Assembly (NCBI GenBank): GCA_030248195.1 | Contig: JASAND010020530.1 | Span: forward strand, 1-64,000 | Source: Trissonchulus latispiculum | Lineage: Eukaryota; Nematoda; Enoplea; Enoplida; Ironidae | DNA length: 64,000 nucleotides | Reading direction: 5' to 3' | In this document: positions 24,690 through 37,220 of the stretch, one piece after another | How the letters are laid out: every line of letters starts with the position of its first letter | Position numbering within the stretch: the first letter of the stretch is position 1 | The notes under the pieces: generated by a model | Database searches by the model: none | What the model was told of the DNA's origin: nothing | Seen by the model: the letters and a program-made list of their open reading frames with translations, nothing else | Translations under genes and position numbers: made by a program

Positions 24690-26860
24690 CAGTAACTTTT
24701 GCAATGTCTTTAGTTTACAAATAAAATCTTATTTCTCACTTGAATTAAAAGTTTATTTTGCTGCTGTGTAGCTCAAGAAATAATGGATTACACGATTTCC
24801 GCAAAGTTTTTAACGCCAACAGAAGAAAGTTGGCTATATCTCAGAGAAAATTTAAAACAACAGTCAACACAACAATAAATCTAATTCAACAAGCAACGCT
24901 AAGCGAAATTAATTTGGAAAGTTTCGTCAAATTTAATTTTTATTTGGGCAGTCAACCAGGAATACGTACCCAAAATTAATCGTCTTAAAAGTAGTTTCAA
25001 AGTTTAAAAAACTTTATTTAGGCGTGAATTTAGCTGTCACTTGTGACCGAGATTACAATATATGTTTCACACTTTTCTAATTTGTTTAAGAGCATTGCAT
25101 CAATTACTGTATCATTTGATAATCTGGGGGACACAACTGAAATACCTAAGTTTCTGTGACCCAGGATTGAGGTTCTGTGCAAAGGCAGCCTATTGCAACC
25201 AAACAAGTAAAAGCGGGCTTGTTTTAATTGAGGGCAATAAGCCGTGAAAAGGTCAAATTTATTTCTTGGTCCCTACACAGTACACAAAAGCCCGATTATC
25301 TATTCCTGCAGACAATATTAATTGACTTAATGATAGATGCTAAGTTATTAGCAGCGTTTTTATTTGTCATCTGACATCAGCTTCATTAAAAGCTAGCCTG
25401 TTGTTGTAGCAATTAGTAAGGAAGTAGAAGTGTCTAAAAAAAAGATAACATCTTCTAACTAAGCTATTACTGATCCTGCTTGGACTCCTTTCATTTCACC
25501 TGCTCCTAATGCCCAACAATTAACAAGCCAACGTTTATTGAGCACAAATGTTTTGACATTACTATATCTCTGCTTCAACACTAAAATGTTATCGTTGGCT
25601 AAACTCCGGTGCTCAATCCAATGTTACCAAAGATTTCGGAGTTCACTTATTTTTCCAGTGTTAATTTATTTGCAACTCAACCCAAATTTCGAACCCAATC
25701 CCTTTTTCAACCCGGGTTTATTCAACCTCATACAAATACCAAACTGTCTAATCAAAATAAAGTTGGCATACGACGTGCAAAGGCAAACCGTGTAGATATT
25801 AGCCAGTTTTCATAAATATTAGCAGATAAATTAATTTTGTTAGAAATTAATTTATACTCTATACTTTACATTTACAGCAATTTAAGGACCATTATGTATC
25901 CGCGCTAAACCATATTTCATCTACCAGATTTAGTCTTGCTGCACAAAAATATCATATCCTTCCAAAATTGCGCAAAAAATGCAGTTGTTTTGAAATAAAT
26001 TCTACTGATAAATGTGGGAAGTACAAAAGTAGAGATATTGTTTTGAAAGTTTCAAGAAGCAGAAATAAGGCCAAAAGGGCAAGTGATCTCGTATAAATTT
26101 CCAAACAGTACCTTCGCTTCTCGTGAACGATTTGCAAAAGATACAGAAATTGTTGGTAGCTGCACTGAATTAATAAAATGACATCCATTGAAAGTATTGG
26201 AAAGTTTCTGCTGTCAATAGTATGCTCTAATAGGTTGCCAAACGGGAGATTTTGCTAAAAAGCACCAAATTTTACAATTTTCACATTTTTACTAATTTTT
26301 CAGCGATTATCTGGAAAGAAAACACCACTCTCGACAGATTTGTATTTGCATGTTTTTCCACGTTTACCAAAACAAATGCTTCAATTTTGAACATGTCATT
26401 TCAAAATATAGACAAATGAGTATAGGCGATAGCTAATGGATGAGGGACAACGTTTCTACGGTCTAAAATATTGTTTGTGCAAGTTAAACTGAGATAAAGT
26501 TATACTGGGCAGTATTATTGCCCGTTGGTCAGTGCGCCACTGAACCATGTATTGTGGGACTGTTATACGGCCTTTTACTAAAATACTACTACTACTAATA
26601 GTAGTAAATGATTAGGTGTATCGGTCAGGTCTGCCCCCGATCACGTTTGGTATCCACCTGAAAGGACACTTTCTTCAACGTTGAAAGGAGGTTTTTCAAC
26701 AACAGTCATTATTCGAAGTGATTTGCATGTGTTTTCTGGACAACCACAGGTAGTGAATATCAGGTATTAGGGTGGAAGACTTCTTCAGGCGAATCTTTTC
26801 ATTATCACAATTTTTTTCTGTTCATAAGTGCTTTTAATCGGAAAAATTTGTCAAAAATGT
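24690..26860. other. Intergenic region with no supported gene
   Basis: AT-rich. All ORFs are under 90 codons with no splice, domain or codon support. A small trinucleotide palindrome (actactactaatagtagta) lies near 26585. Confidence 0.35.
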
Positions 26861-26868
26861 ATATATGT

Positions 26869-27160
26869 CTTATATGTATGAGTCAGCTTAAATTATTTAA
26901 ATTATTTTGCTACAATTAGTTTCAAAGTTGGTAAGTAGTATTTTTATTATCCTGGTTAATCTTACTCCACAAATTATGACAAAATATGGTGGTGGTGGTG
27001 GTGGTGGCATATGGTGGCTTATATGTATAAGCCAGCTGATATTATTTAAATTATTTTCTTACAATTAGTTTCAAAGTTGGTAAGTAGTATTTTTATTATC
27101 CTGGTTAATCTTACTCCGCAAATTATGAAAAAATATGGTGGTGGAGGCGGTGGTGGTGGT
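26869..27160. repeat. Tandem duplication of a ~150-bp unit ending in (GGT)n
   Basis: The unit from cttatatgtatgagtcagct through ttggtaagtagtatttttat to atggtggtgg at 26869-27005 recurs at 27019-27160 with few differences. Each copy ends in a GGT/GGC run of different length. Confidence 0.8.
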
Positions 27161-27169
27161 GGCTTATTT

Positions 27170-28590
27170 ACCTTATTTTGAGGGCTACCTTTATAATAAA
27201 TTGTCGCAATGATCTGAAGTATAACTTACAATATTTCTACCTCGCTAATCTTCTAATCATTATTTGTAGCTTTGTAAACGTGTATGATTATATTTTAATT
27301 TTCACAAAATTTCATATTCCAAGAAATTTCTGAGTAGATGGTTTACCATCTTATGAATATTTACAACCCTGACACAATTGTAATTAGAAATTGAAACGAA
27401 GCAAAAACTCAATGCTTTTAATTGTTTAGGTTTAGACTAAACTACCTTCGGTGTGGGGGAAAGTGTGTTGCTTGATGTGCTGCGTCGAATAATGGAAGAA
27501 TACTAAAACGTAATTGTAGGTCTAATATCGCTTATTCTATACATATTTAATCTTTTTAGAATAACTGGCTTTTTGAACAACATTTAGAAGCACTGACAGC
27601 ATAAAATCGCCCATCGTAGTAGTATTCAGACAAATTCTAGTGGAGAAGAACGGGGTAGTAAAATCACGAAAGGAGCGAATACAAGTGAAATGAAGTTAAT
27701 TAGTTAATTTCAATTTAACAAACGTCTGTGAATACAAATATCTGCATCCCACGCCCCCTTCTATGTGGGCGTTTGCTCTACGATACTGTTTTACAATAAC
27801 AAATTGCAAACTTTTTAGTCTCTGTTGTTTCCTTGTAATGACAAGCCAGCACTTTAGCTTAGAAAGAATAAGACCCTCAACGTTTACACAGATTTCTGCT
27901 TCAAGCAATGTTTCTCACGCTTCAATTTTCGTTTTCAAATTTGGTATACAAATTGATTAAAGCTTACTCCAGGGTCATTTATCGCATTTTTATATGACCC
28001 AAGAATGATTGTGACATGACATGATAGAATGATGTTTTAGCTGTTTTCCCTCGACATACTAAACAGAAAGTAAAATGCTTCAAAACGAAACTCGGTAAGA
28101 TATTAAGTTTCTCTTTCAGAAGTTCTTAACCTACATAAATCACCTCCAACATAATTTAGGCGAATGCAGTCCTTGTTTAAAATCTCATTTAATTTTTTTT
28201 AATTTTTGACAAACTAATACAGTTACACTTATTCGGATATGCAAACTATTCAGTCTATCCTAAATTAATATTAAGGTCATTAATATTTGTTGCCATTTCG
28301 AACTTCTCAGTCGACATCAGTGGATAACCGATACCACCACCTTAAGGGTTTGCATTTAATGGAATGCTTTTCTGAAGACAGGATCAGTGTTTGCTTGAGG
28401 ATTAAGCATGTGTTCAGGCAGTCCTAGTAATGCTCTACAGACTGCTTGGACAGAAAAGTTCAACTTTACACATTCCTGCTAAGATTTACTGTACATAGCG
28501 ATCTAACACAGAACACACAGGTTAGAATAGTTTGTTTCTGTGTAGTTTAGTTTCAGTTGTTTTGCATTCAGTCAGCTGATGTTATAGCAC
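27170..28590. other. Intergenic region upstream of receptor 1
   Basis: No supported gene. Close to receptor 1 there are acceptor-like sites (gtttagtttcag near 28555, tttgcattcag near 28571). They could end a 5' UTR intron or serve as a trans-splice site. This cannot be decided from sequence alone. Confidence 0.3.
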
Positions 28591-28596
28591 CTCTCA

Positions 28597-29622
28597 ATGG
28601 AAGAACTGACAAATGAATCCGCTAGAAATGGCAGCTTATGTGCAGAAGAACAATACTTGAAACGAAAAGTATACAGTTTGACGATTGGGATATTGGCTGC
28701 ATGCGGTCTCATTTTGTACACCTATACGTGCTATGTTATTCTCAGTTTAAAATTGCACAGTAACGCATTTTATCGGTTATCAACATCTTTGGCTATCTCC
28801 TGCTGCGTTTCCATTGTCGTACAGATAACGTATTGTGCTCCCAAAACCTGGTTACCCTGCAGCACTTCAATACTTCTGATTAGTTTGGAACCTGTAGCAA
28901 GAATTTTGACCGAAGTATCATGGAATTCAAGCCAACTGCATTCGTTGATCATTGGTATTGAAAGATACACCTTGCTAAATTCTCTTTACCATCATCGAAT
29001 TTGGTTTAACTCGCGACGCATAAACATTCAAGTGATGTGTATCATTATTGTTAGCATGGCAGTTGTCTCCTCACACGAGCCGTTTGGGTGCCGTATAGAT
29101 TTTAAGGATTGCTGGAAAATTGTGTGTCCTGGTCCATTAGCAATTATAACGGCAATTATCAATATTAGCCTGCAGGTGTCTATCATGTTTATTTATGGAA
29201 AACTGCTTTTAAAACTTAGACTGTGTTCACGCCAAATAACACTGAAGAGAAAGTCGTTCCTAAGAAATCGACGAAACCTTCTAGCAGTGCAATTCTCAAT
29301 AATAGCTGCGTTGTACTTTTCTCAATACATTTCTTTCAATGTGTTTCCAATGCTCGCCAGCGCCAAAATCGTAGATTTATTTGCGGCTTCTGTGATAGGA
29401 AACGTATTTATTTTGTTAAATCAAGTATTTGTGCCAATCACCTACCTGCTATTTTCCTATGATATCCGTAGACATGTTCGCCGATTACTGTTCAATTCAA
29501 TGCCATCGATCTCTAGTGTTAGTTTTTCACGGCAGCATCAGCACCATTGTTCCTACTACGACCCCAAAGAAATAGCCGCAGAAATGAGAAAACAAGAGGC
29601 TTTTATGCAACATTTAAATTAA
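28597..29622 (+). CDS. Seven-helix chemoreceptor-like GPCR (receptor 1)
   Basis: Single exon, 341 residues, complete. The N-terminus carries two N-glycosylation sequons (N6, N11). Seven hydrophobic segments lie near residues 25-50, 58-80, 90-118, 143-160, 179-203, 228-252 and 263-287. TM3 ends in IERY (121-124) in place of DRY. The extracellular loop before TM5 has three cysteines (165, 172, 177). TM6 opens with VQFSIIAAL, and TM7 carries VPITYLLF (279-286) where rhodopsin-family receptors have NPxxY. A basic helix (SYDIRRHVRRLLF) and a Ser-rich tail follow. Receptor 2 at 52934 is a clear paralogue. Single-exon, lineage-expanded receptors with an altered NPxxY are typical of nematode chemoreceptors, so ligand sensing at a sensory membrane is the inferred role. 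I cannot assign a named sr family. AATAAA occurs at 29702. Confidence 0.85.
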   Translation: MEELTNESARNGSLCAEEQYLKRKVYSLTIGILAACGLILYTYTCYVILSLKLHSNAFYRLSTSLAISCCVSIVVQITYCAPKTWLPCSTSILLISLEPVARILTEVSWNSSQLHSLIIGIERYTLLNSLYHHRIWFNSRRINIQVMCIIIVSMAVVSSHEPFGCRIDFKDCWKIVCPGPLAIITAIINISLQVSIMFIYGKLLLKLRLCSRQITLKRKSFLRNRRNLLAVQFSIIAALYFSQYISFNVFPMLASAKIVDLFAASVIGNVFILLNQVFVPITYLLFSYDIRRHVRRLLFNSMPSISSVSFSRQHQHHCSYYDPKEIAAEMRKQEAFMQHLN

Positions 29623-30238
29623 CACGCTTTGTATGAACTTCATTCTAATAGATTGATTTGATTTTAAGTGAACTGCTTTGGCAGTAAACAATTTAACAAG
29701 AAATAAACAGCAAACAGCAGCAAGCAATTTAAATCGCGGAACTATCACGGCAGCTAAAACGTTTGTTGACCGTAAATTAGTGTTGTTCAATTACAAATTT
29801 TGGAAAACTTTTTCTATTGGGGATGTTATTCAAGGAGCAAACATGAAAGCCGTGTTGCAAATAGTCAACAGTAGCAAATCCGAGGACTGCACGATATCAC
29901 AAGAAAGAATTATTACCTGTATAATATTTATTATAGTATTGGGAATATTCAACAAGCAACGTCCACCTGATGGATATTAAAATACACTACTGCAGAAATA
30001 CAAACTATAAATACAGACACAAGAGGTACAGGTGGCAATACACTTAATCCAGCCAACATAATAGTATCACGGTGTTCAATTAAAAGAAAAGGGAATCGAT
30101 CAAACACAACCAAAAGTATAATAGAATTGCTTTGAGTGTACCTAAGCATCTGAGTTAGTTTAAGGCGGTGGTATCTTTTACCACTGTCATTTTCAAAACG
30201 TCATAGTTTGTGCAATTGTAGGGCTTACATAGCATATA
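29623..30238. other. Region between receptor 1 and the LTR element
   Basis: The 3' UTR of receptor 1 (AATAAA at 29702) lies here. A 100-codon open stretch (29678-29980, first ATG later) has no recognisable feature. Confidence 0.4.
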
Positions 30239-31595
30239 TGTGAGGGAAAGTTGAAAGAATGACAATTTGGGAAGCTACGGAACTAAGGCTAATCTACAAT
30301 TTTCATAGTTTGAGTCGAATTTTGATGCTAGTTTGGGTTTGCGTATCTGTGTTTTGAGTTTGAATGTCTGGTCCTTCTTTGTCTTAAGTATCTGTTGTAC
30401 TGGGATTCTGTTGAACAAATTTTGGGGTTTTTGTGCGGTTATGTAACTTGTTTTGAACATTTGGTCTTTGTTCATCTTGGGGAAATTCTTAAGACTCTTA
30501 CTTCTAAAAGAAAATGGTATTTTAAATCAAATTCCTTAATACTTGGGTAAACTGTTTAATTGAGGTGGTTAGGCAATTTAGAGGTTGTTGGGGTTAATCA
30601 GGATTATCGAGAATTTTGCTGGAACCCCACGAGCCCTAAGGCAAGCCCATTAGCGTCACGGGAGAGTGACGCATCTTTGTTCCCACACAACATTCGCCTC
30701 ACATCAAGGAAACACAAAGGTTTTTCCGACTACAGCACGACACACTACACGTCACACACCTGGGAGAGTCGAGGGGCGGAGCTAAGTTTTTGACTGACAG
30801 GTCTTCCCCAGTGTTTGGACAGTCTTGGGGTTGAGCTCAAAAAAGTTGATCGGTCGTTTGGACCGGTGTTTAGTCTATGGTATAGGCCGATAGTGCCTGA
30901 GTGTTATTAGTTGTTTGGCCCGCTGTGCCGAGAACCGCTGCAGCTGTTTCTCTCACGTGTCCTCGACTCGACCTGTGTACCCTCTTGTTAGCTCTGTTGG
31001 AGTTTTAACTGGATCATTTCCTTTTTGATCTGGATCATCAAGGTAACGTTGAACTACGGTTCTATAAGGTGATTGTAAACCTTATTCTGTTTGAGCGAGT
31101 AAGTTAAGACGATTTCTTTCGAAATTTTGGAAGGCAACAAAAATCATATGAGAAGAGTTCTGTTTGTACTTCGGGTAATGTGCTATATTAGTTTCACTGT
31201 CTGTAATGTTTATTTCCAAAATTCCCTCATGTTCTAGTTAACAGTTATATCTGTAAATGATTACTGCTGCTGTTTACCTTCTGTTTAACAATAATAGACT
31301 GTGTTCTGACCGTTGTGAATCTGTGTGAATTTACTGTTAGAATAGCTATTAAAGTGACCAAAATTTGGGATTGCCGTTTACATAGGATCTTAGAGAAAGA
31401 GCCATTCCACCAGTGTTCTAATCAACTACTGTTAGCCAAGTAGTACCTCAGAATAGGTGGAGGCAATCGATTACTGGTGTATCTGTGGATTGAAATAAAG
31501 TGTTTGGGAAATAAGGAAGTGAGATCTGTCCTTAAACCTGAATTAGTGCAAAACAGGACACATTTTCCTAAAGCCTAACCTACCTTCTTATTACA
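30239..31595 (+). repeat. 5' LTR, 1357 bp
   Basis: Begins tgtgagggaaagttgaaaga and ends ccttcttattaca. It aligns along its whole length with 37221-38555. By eye I count roughly 20 substitutions plus small indels (a 5-bp insertion near 30543, about 17 bp extra near 31050). It contains AATAAA at 31494-31499, a plausible polyadenylation signal. Confidence 0.9.
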
Positions 31596-31625
31596 TGTGG
31601 AGCCCCCTCAGGCGAGGATAAAAAG
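31596..31625 (+). other. Candidate primer-binding site
   Basis: The sequence directly after the 5' LTR is tgtggagccccctcaggcga. A TGG start two bases past the LTR is the expected position for pairing with a tRNA 3' CCA end. I did not identify the tRNA. Confidence 0.5.
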
Positions 31626-31972
31626 TGGGTGATAATTTCCAAACAGGGCTCAACTAATTGAAAATTCAAATTTGTCTCTAAAACATTTGGAATTATTTAA
31701 CCCTTCTCCCTCGAAAAGAACTCTTACGACCTCTTACAACTTCCCCTGGTTTACGAAATTTGTACTGTGTGTTATTTGACTAAATGGTTTTTATTGGTCA
31801 TTACGTAGGCTTTGAAGTAATCATATACGTCGTTATACGTACGAGCAACACTAGGCATCCTTGAGGATTCAGATCACGCTAGTTTTTTCTGAACTTTCAT
31901 TTCTTTTTAAAAGTTTTAAGACTTTAATTTCAGATTTCAATTTTTCTCGCATTAATAGAACGTTGGAATAAA

Positions 31973-33741
31973 ATGCCAAACGACATAGCTGAATTAGGGT
32001 TGCCTGCATAGGTAGGGCCCAGGGATATTAATCCTTCTAGCTTGGAAGCGCAAGTTCTACAGAAATTGACAGACACTCTTTCCGAATTTAATTCTGCGAT
32101 TAGGGCATTAGTAGTTGCCACTGCATATAGCTCAGTACCAATTTATCATGGACTTCCCTCAGAGTCGTTCGAGGAGCACCTCGAAAAATATGACCGCTTT
32201 TGTCAGGTCATGGACTTTGATGAGGGACAAAAGGTTCTGACGTTTTCAAGTTCGCTCAAAGGAAGAGCTCTAGAACAATTTCGGTCAGTACCTAAACTTA
32301 GTCGCGGAACATGGGCCGAAATGGTTGAGGCCGCGAAAAAGGTAATGATTCCTCCGCACACGGCGCTTCATGCGTCGTCGCTCATGTTTCAGGTGAAACA
32401 AGAGGAAGGAGAAACAGTTATGGATTACCTATTGAGGCTTAATAGGTACGCACGATTAAGTTTCACGGAAAAGGATGGCTTTTCTGAAAGTCAGCTAGAA
32501 CTGTTAAAATTACGTTTATTTCTTTTTGGATTAAGAAGTGATTTGAAAGCTCGTATGCCTCCAGGCTGTAAAACCATGGAGCGCGATGTTGAGAAAGCTT
32601 TGCAGGCTGAGGGTGAGTACCCCGGTGAAGCCTACCCGTCATTCATTGAACCTAGTTATCGCAATGACAGAGATACGTCTGCAGCCATCGCAGAAGCTGA
32701 GAAAGCCGTTAAGGAGTTAAGGGTGAAATTCGAAAAGTTTGAATTAGACTTTAAGCAGAGCGCAAATTTAATCAGAAATGGAAAAGGACGCGACTTGCCT
32801 CCTGGAACTATTTGCTTAATTGCAACAAACCGGGGCATGTTCGTCGCGAGTGTCGCCAACCAGGCGGAGGAGCTCATCGACCCAACAGTCATGGCTCTGA
32901 ACGAAACTTTCAGAGAAGATCTGATGCAGGTCGGAGCATTCATGACAATTCAAAGTTCCAAAATAGCAGAGAGGAAAATTACGACCAAAACGGTCGTGGA
33001 AAGCGCTACGGGCGGGATAACCGAAATTATCACAGCAACCGTACTGATGACTATGACCCCAGAGGAGAGCGCTGCGATAGGAACCAGAACTGCGACCGCA
33101 GGGAACAGGTTAGAGATTTGTCCCCTAAGATGAAAATGGAATACGAACCAAAATTTGCTTTTTCTAGAACACAGAATGAGGATCAATATTATGAGGACAA
33201 CTTTGGCCGGAATCGTTTTTCCGATGCTTTGTACTCAGCTAGCAGCTACTATCAGACCGGATACCCGGCAAGAGTATGGTATTACTCTCCTCGACATAGA
33301 CGGGATTCTCGATCAGACTCATCTGGGCAGTACTCGGTTAGAACTACACGAAATGTTTCCAAAAATTGTTTCATGCACGCCGAACGCTGTCTAGCTTCGC
33401 CGCATTTTCAGCACAAAGTTCTTGTGTGCCGTCGTCCTTTGGTTTGCACCTGTCGTGCACCAGAAACCTACAATAGCTTTAGGGAGCCAATTCCCCGGCC
33501 TCCCAGTGCAAGTTCATTTACTTCAACGGAGGAGGAACTATTTGCCCCCGTGCCTCGTCATTCGAACCATATGTTAAACTCGAAACGAGAGAGTACCGTG
33601 TCTGAGCCTATTGTTGATACCAACACAGTCGCAATTCAGTGCAGTCTTGAAATGTCAGAGGAAAAGAATAGTAATGCAAACGTCGAGGAAACTGAGTCAA
33701 AAAATGCTCGGACAGTCTCTCCTCTGTTATTATGTTTCTAG
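31973..33741 (+). pseudogene. gag: Retrotransposon gag with internal stop and frameshift
   Basis: The frame opens with an ATG at 31973, meets an in-frame TAG at 32009-32011 (codon 13), and is then open to 32815 and beyond. This part has the look of a retrotransposon capsid domain, with YDRFCQVMDFDEGQKVLTF, LKGRALEQFRSV and MDYLLRLNRYARLSF at typical spacing. The nucleocapsid zinc knuckle (CX2CX4HX4C) begins with a Cys at 32813-32815. Its remaining residues, NCNKPGHVRREC, lie in another frame. Five rather than six bases separate the first two Cys codons, so the knuckle is split by a one-base shift. The second frame continues, rich in Arg, Asn and Asp, to TAG at 33739-33741. The original frame also stays open to 33133 by chance. 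Non-functional as it stands unless sites are recoded, which their positions make unlikely. Confidence 0.75.
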
Positions 33742-34283
33742 TGTGGACGCACACAGTTGCACTGCAAAATCTGAAAAGGTCGCCCTTCCAGTCGCTTGGG
33801 TCATGTTGGCCTTCCTGTTGTCAAAGGTCTATGCGCAGACACAGGAGGACACAAATTCCTTAAGGTTTCTTGCAGACTCAAAGTTTGGCAATGTTTGGTC
33901 CCGGCAACAACTCTTGCCAGATGCTTTACTAGGAGCTAGCCAAAATTACGATTGGAATTTGTTGCACTTGTACAATGAGAGTAGTGATCATTTCATGGCA
34001 TTTTGCGCACAGAAACCAGCAAATTGGAAATGGCGCACAAATACAAAAACTAAAACGTCAACTACTGAGTTAGTATCAACTCCCACCACTTAGTCATTCG
34101 TCCCCTGCCAATAAGGCCAGTAAAGCAGGCAGATCCTCAGTACCAAACGTTGAGAAACTATTCTCCGAAAGCCCGTTGCTTTCTTATGTTAGACCCATTT
34201 TTCGGAATCCCTTCAGGAACATCCAGAGTGAAATTGTTCCCTCAGACCCTATATCGGGTCGTCAGTGCTCGTCTGAGCAGTGA
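33742..34283 (+). CDS. Two short open frames after gag, unrecognised
   Basis: An open frame reading through the gag stop region (SSVDAHSCTAKSEK onward) contains a hydrophobic segment, LPVAWVMLAFLLSKVYAQT, like a signal peptide with an AQT cleavage site. It continues to a TAG at 34091-34093. A second frame (PLSHSSPANKASKAG onward) is open from about 34075 to TGA at 34281-34283. This could be a degraded extra ORF or the eroded start of a lost polyprotein. No family is recognised and I make no functional claim. Confidence 0.3.
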
Positions 34284-34442
34284 ACTTAGGCGTTAAATAT
34301 ACCTGTGATTTGTAACATAGCATTCGTTGTAAAGTTTGTAACAAAACTTATTTGCCAAATTGAATGAATTTTGTATGCGAAAATTCCAAATACATGAAAT
34401 AGACAAAATTAAATAAGAAAATCATAAAAACGTATTTTTATT

Positions 34443-34650
34443 CTTAATAATTTGTCTGTCGTATTAATGGTTTATTTGTCGTATCAATTGTTTATCTGTC
34501 GTATTAATGGTTTTTCTGCCGTATCAATAGTTTGTCTGTGGTATAAACTGTTTGTCTGTCGTATCCGTATCAATACTTTGTCATATCAATAGTTTTCTTT
34601 AGCATCAATAGGCTGTCTGTCCAATCAGAAGTTTGTCTGTCATATGAAAG
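34443..34650. repeat. Degenerate tandem repeat, ~21-bp unit, inside the LTR element
   Basis: About ten variants of gtttgtctgtcgtatcaata occur in a row (for example gtttatttgtcgtatcaatt, gtttttctgccgtatcaata). This is non-coding and specific to the interior of the element. Confidence 0.8.
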
Positions 34651-37204
34651 CGAATATAGATCACTAAAAAGAGTTACAGCAATAGTTTTTCCTGTGTGTA
34701 AGTTTAACCGTTTGAGTGCTGAAAGCTTGTGTGTTGTACAGAACTCGGAGTCAAAGATACACTGTGTCGTCATGCCGTGTTCTGATTTGCCCATCCATGA
34801 GGAGTATGTAGTAGAATGTCCGCTTTTATGTGATTCTCCGGATTCAGTCCTGTTAAATCCACAATTAGCACAGACATGGTATCCTTGATAGATCGTCTGA
34901 TTGGTCCGTTTACAGAGTCCGGAGCCTTACCCATAGGATTGGTCGAGATATTTATTGTTTGTTTCATAGGACCATAGGAATTGGCCCCATGCATTGCATG
35001 TTAAGCATGATGCGTATCATTGCATGATAAGTTTTATTCATTATTATTATTATTTATTTATTCATCCAGAGATGCCCGGTTCTCTGTACTAATTGTTTCT
35101 GTAGATATTCGTTATCATATCATAGTGTTCCCACACAGATCTGCACTGCTCATCTCCCTCTTCTGTTCGCGTCCTTCCGCCCCAAGTCACGTATACGGTC
35201 TCGCATGCCTACTGATTATGATGTTGAGTATCACTGTCCTAACCGCTTGTGCCTGCCTGATCATATGCATGTTTTGAAAGCTCGTTTGGAGCGGAACCGC
35301 CTGTAATGTCACCATCACGATTTGCATGTTTTTAGATGCTTTCGCTTGGGGTTCACCCTGAATTGCCGCCTGACTTTGCATGCCCTGACTTGTAACTGTT
35401 GTTTGCATGTTACTATTTTTTGTGTCTACTGATGTGTTCCCGTAAGAACTGATTGTAGTGATTAATTCTGGTAGATCTTGTCAGCCTTGTAGTGTTACCC
35501 AGATATTCGCCCATTCCCTACTTTATCCTTTATTATCCTAAGCCTTAAGGAAACTTACGGGAATGCACGCCTGCTTGCATGTTTAGATACGTACTGCACT
35601 GATCCGGATCTGCAATTGTTAACATGGTAATTGTAACATATTAGCTATGGATGGAATGTACTGATTTTGAATAGACGGCAGGAAAAGCTCCTGATGTACT
35701 CTGGTTCAGAAATTAAACGTAGAAGGGAAAAACGAGATCCTCAGTCGAATTATGCATGAACTGAATAACGTTTAATAACTAGACGATTTTTGACGACAAA
35801 TCGGGATTTTGGGAAATGGTTACTGATTGCTTCAATACGTTGTCTATGTGTAGTAATCGACTGATCGCTCTGTTAATGTTTTTGTTGTATAGGGTCTGTG
35901 TTTATTGTGCCTAGACTAATCGCTCCATGTTAGTTTGTTGTTATGTTATTAACTGCATCCTGTTGGACACAAATTCCTAGACATTTGGCTGACATGAACA
36001 TCACGCAATAGAGAGACTGTATGCTAGTACTTTTATCAGCTTGATTTCGAAGAACTTAGGTTTAATTAACTATGAAGATGAACACGAATAAACTTGGGAT
36101 TAGTAGGTCTTGTCCGGCCCGTGCTATGTGTGTAATATTTTTAGCTTGATATTTTTTGAAGATTGGCTGCCACCACCCCTGCACCTGCTTGGATTCCTTC
36201 GTCCACCTTAAACCAAGTTTTAACTAACACTTGTTTTCTCTTTTGCTTAATTTTTGATGATTGAATACTGAATTGCTTGCACCTCATACATGCACACATT
36301 GACTCTTTCCTGAATTTGGCTAACTCTGTTAACGGGAAAACTAACCTGATAAGTCTAATCGATGAGTGTTTCAAGTTAATGTAGGCACACTAACACCTTA
36401 TTTGCACCGCACGCTCACACCACGTTTTCTTTGTGCTTGCACACGCTGATTTTCCATTTTACTTTTGCCTTGGGTTTAGTAGTAACTGATAGAATATAGA
36501 AAAGGAGCTGTAGAATTCGCAAATTGTTAATCGTGTGTGCTTTAGCTTGTTTATTTGTGTTGCTTATTTGTTTGTGTTCGCTTATAGGCTGTTTTGCTAG
36601 CTGTGGTTTTTCTTTTTGGTTGGTCCGTGGTTCGATTCTTTTGATGATTGGTTGGTCCGTGGTTCGATTCCCTGGTTCGTGATGCCAACAGCAACGGCGT
36701 TTCTCCAATTGAATGGCTCTCTGAATCTGGGAGCCTGCTGATCGACCGCGCACTCTAACCGCGGTCAGCTCCACTCATCACCGTCTCTTTGCTTAGGACT
36801 ATCGTGCATCAACCAACTACCTGACTGAATTCATGCTGAAGGTCCCTCTCCCCACTCACCCGCTGTCGGTGCCCCGGCCAATACGTCTTTTGGGGCCCCG
36901 GAGGCTCTGATCGAGGCGGACTATAACCGATCACCTTCCCATCCTACCTTTAATCCTGATTTCAACCTTTCACCATAAGAGCTCTGACCGACGTGGACTG
37001 TGACCGGTCAACTCTACTCTACTTCACTCTCCTGCAACTTGTTATGGCCACCGATCAACCGAACTACGAAAATTAATCTGCCACATTTATGGACCGATAC
37101 GGCATACTGTTTGTACATAGTTGTTTGCATGTGATTTGTTGCCATTTTCACTGTGTCCATATGTGTCTGTAATCCTCCCTCCCCCTAGTGAAAGATTACC
37201 CCAT
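34651..37204. other. Non-coding interior of the LTR element
   Basis: No frame of more than about 120 codons and no reverse transcriptase, RNase H or integrase motifs were seen. It includes a 30-bp direct duplication (ggttggtccgtggttcgatt at about 36620 and again about 36650). A hydrophobic 85-codon frame at 35020-35277 has no support. Confidence 0.5.
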
Positions 37205-37220
37205 TTTTTGCGGGAAGTAG
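37205..37220 (+). other. Candidate polypurine tract
   Basis: gcgggaagtag directly abuts the 3' LTR, the position where plus-strand DNA synthesis is primed in LTR elements. It is short and interrupted. Confidence 0.4.

Noticed and set aside
32816..33133. Programmed ribosomal frameshift in gag
   Set aside because: The shift falls between the first two cysteines of the zinc knuckle and no slippery heptamer is evident, so a one-base loss is simpler.
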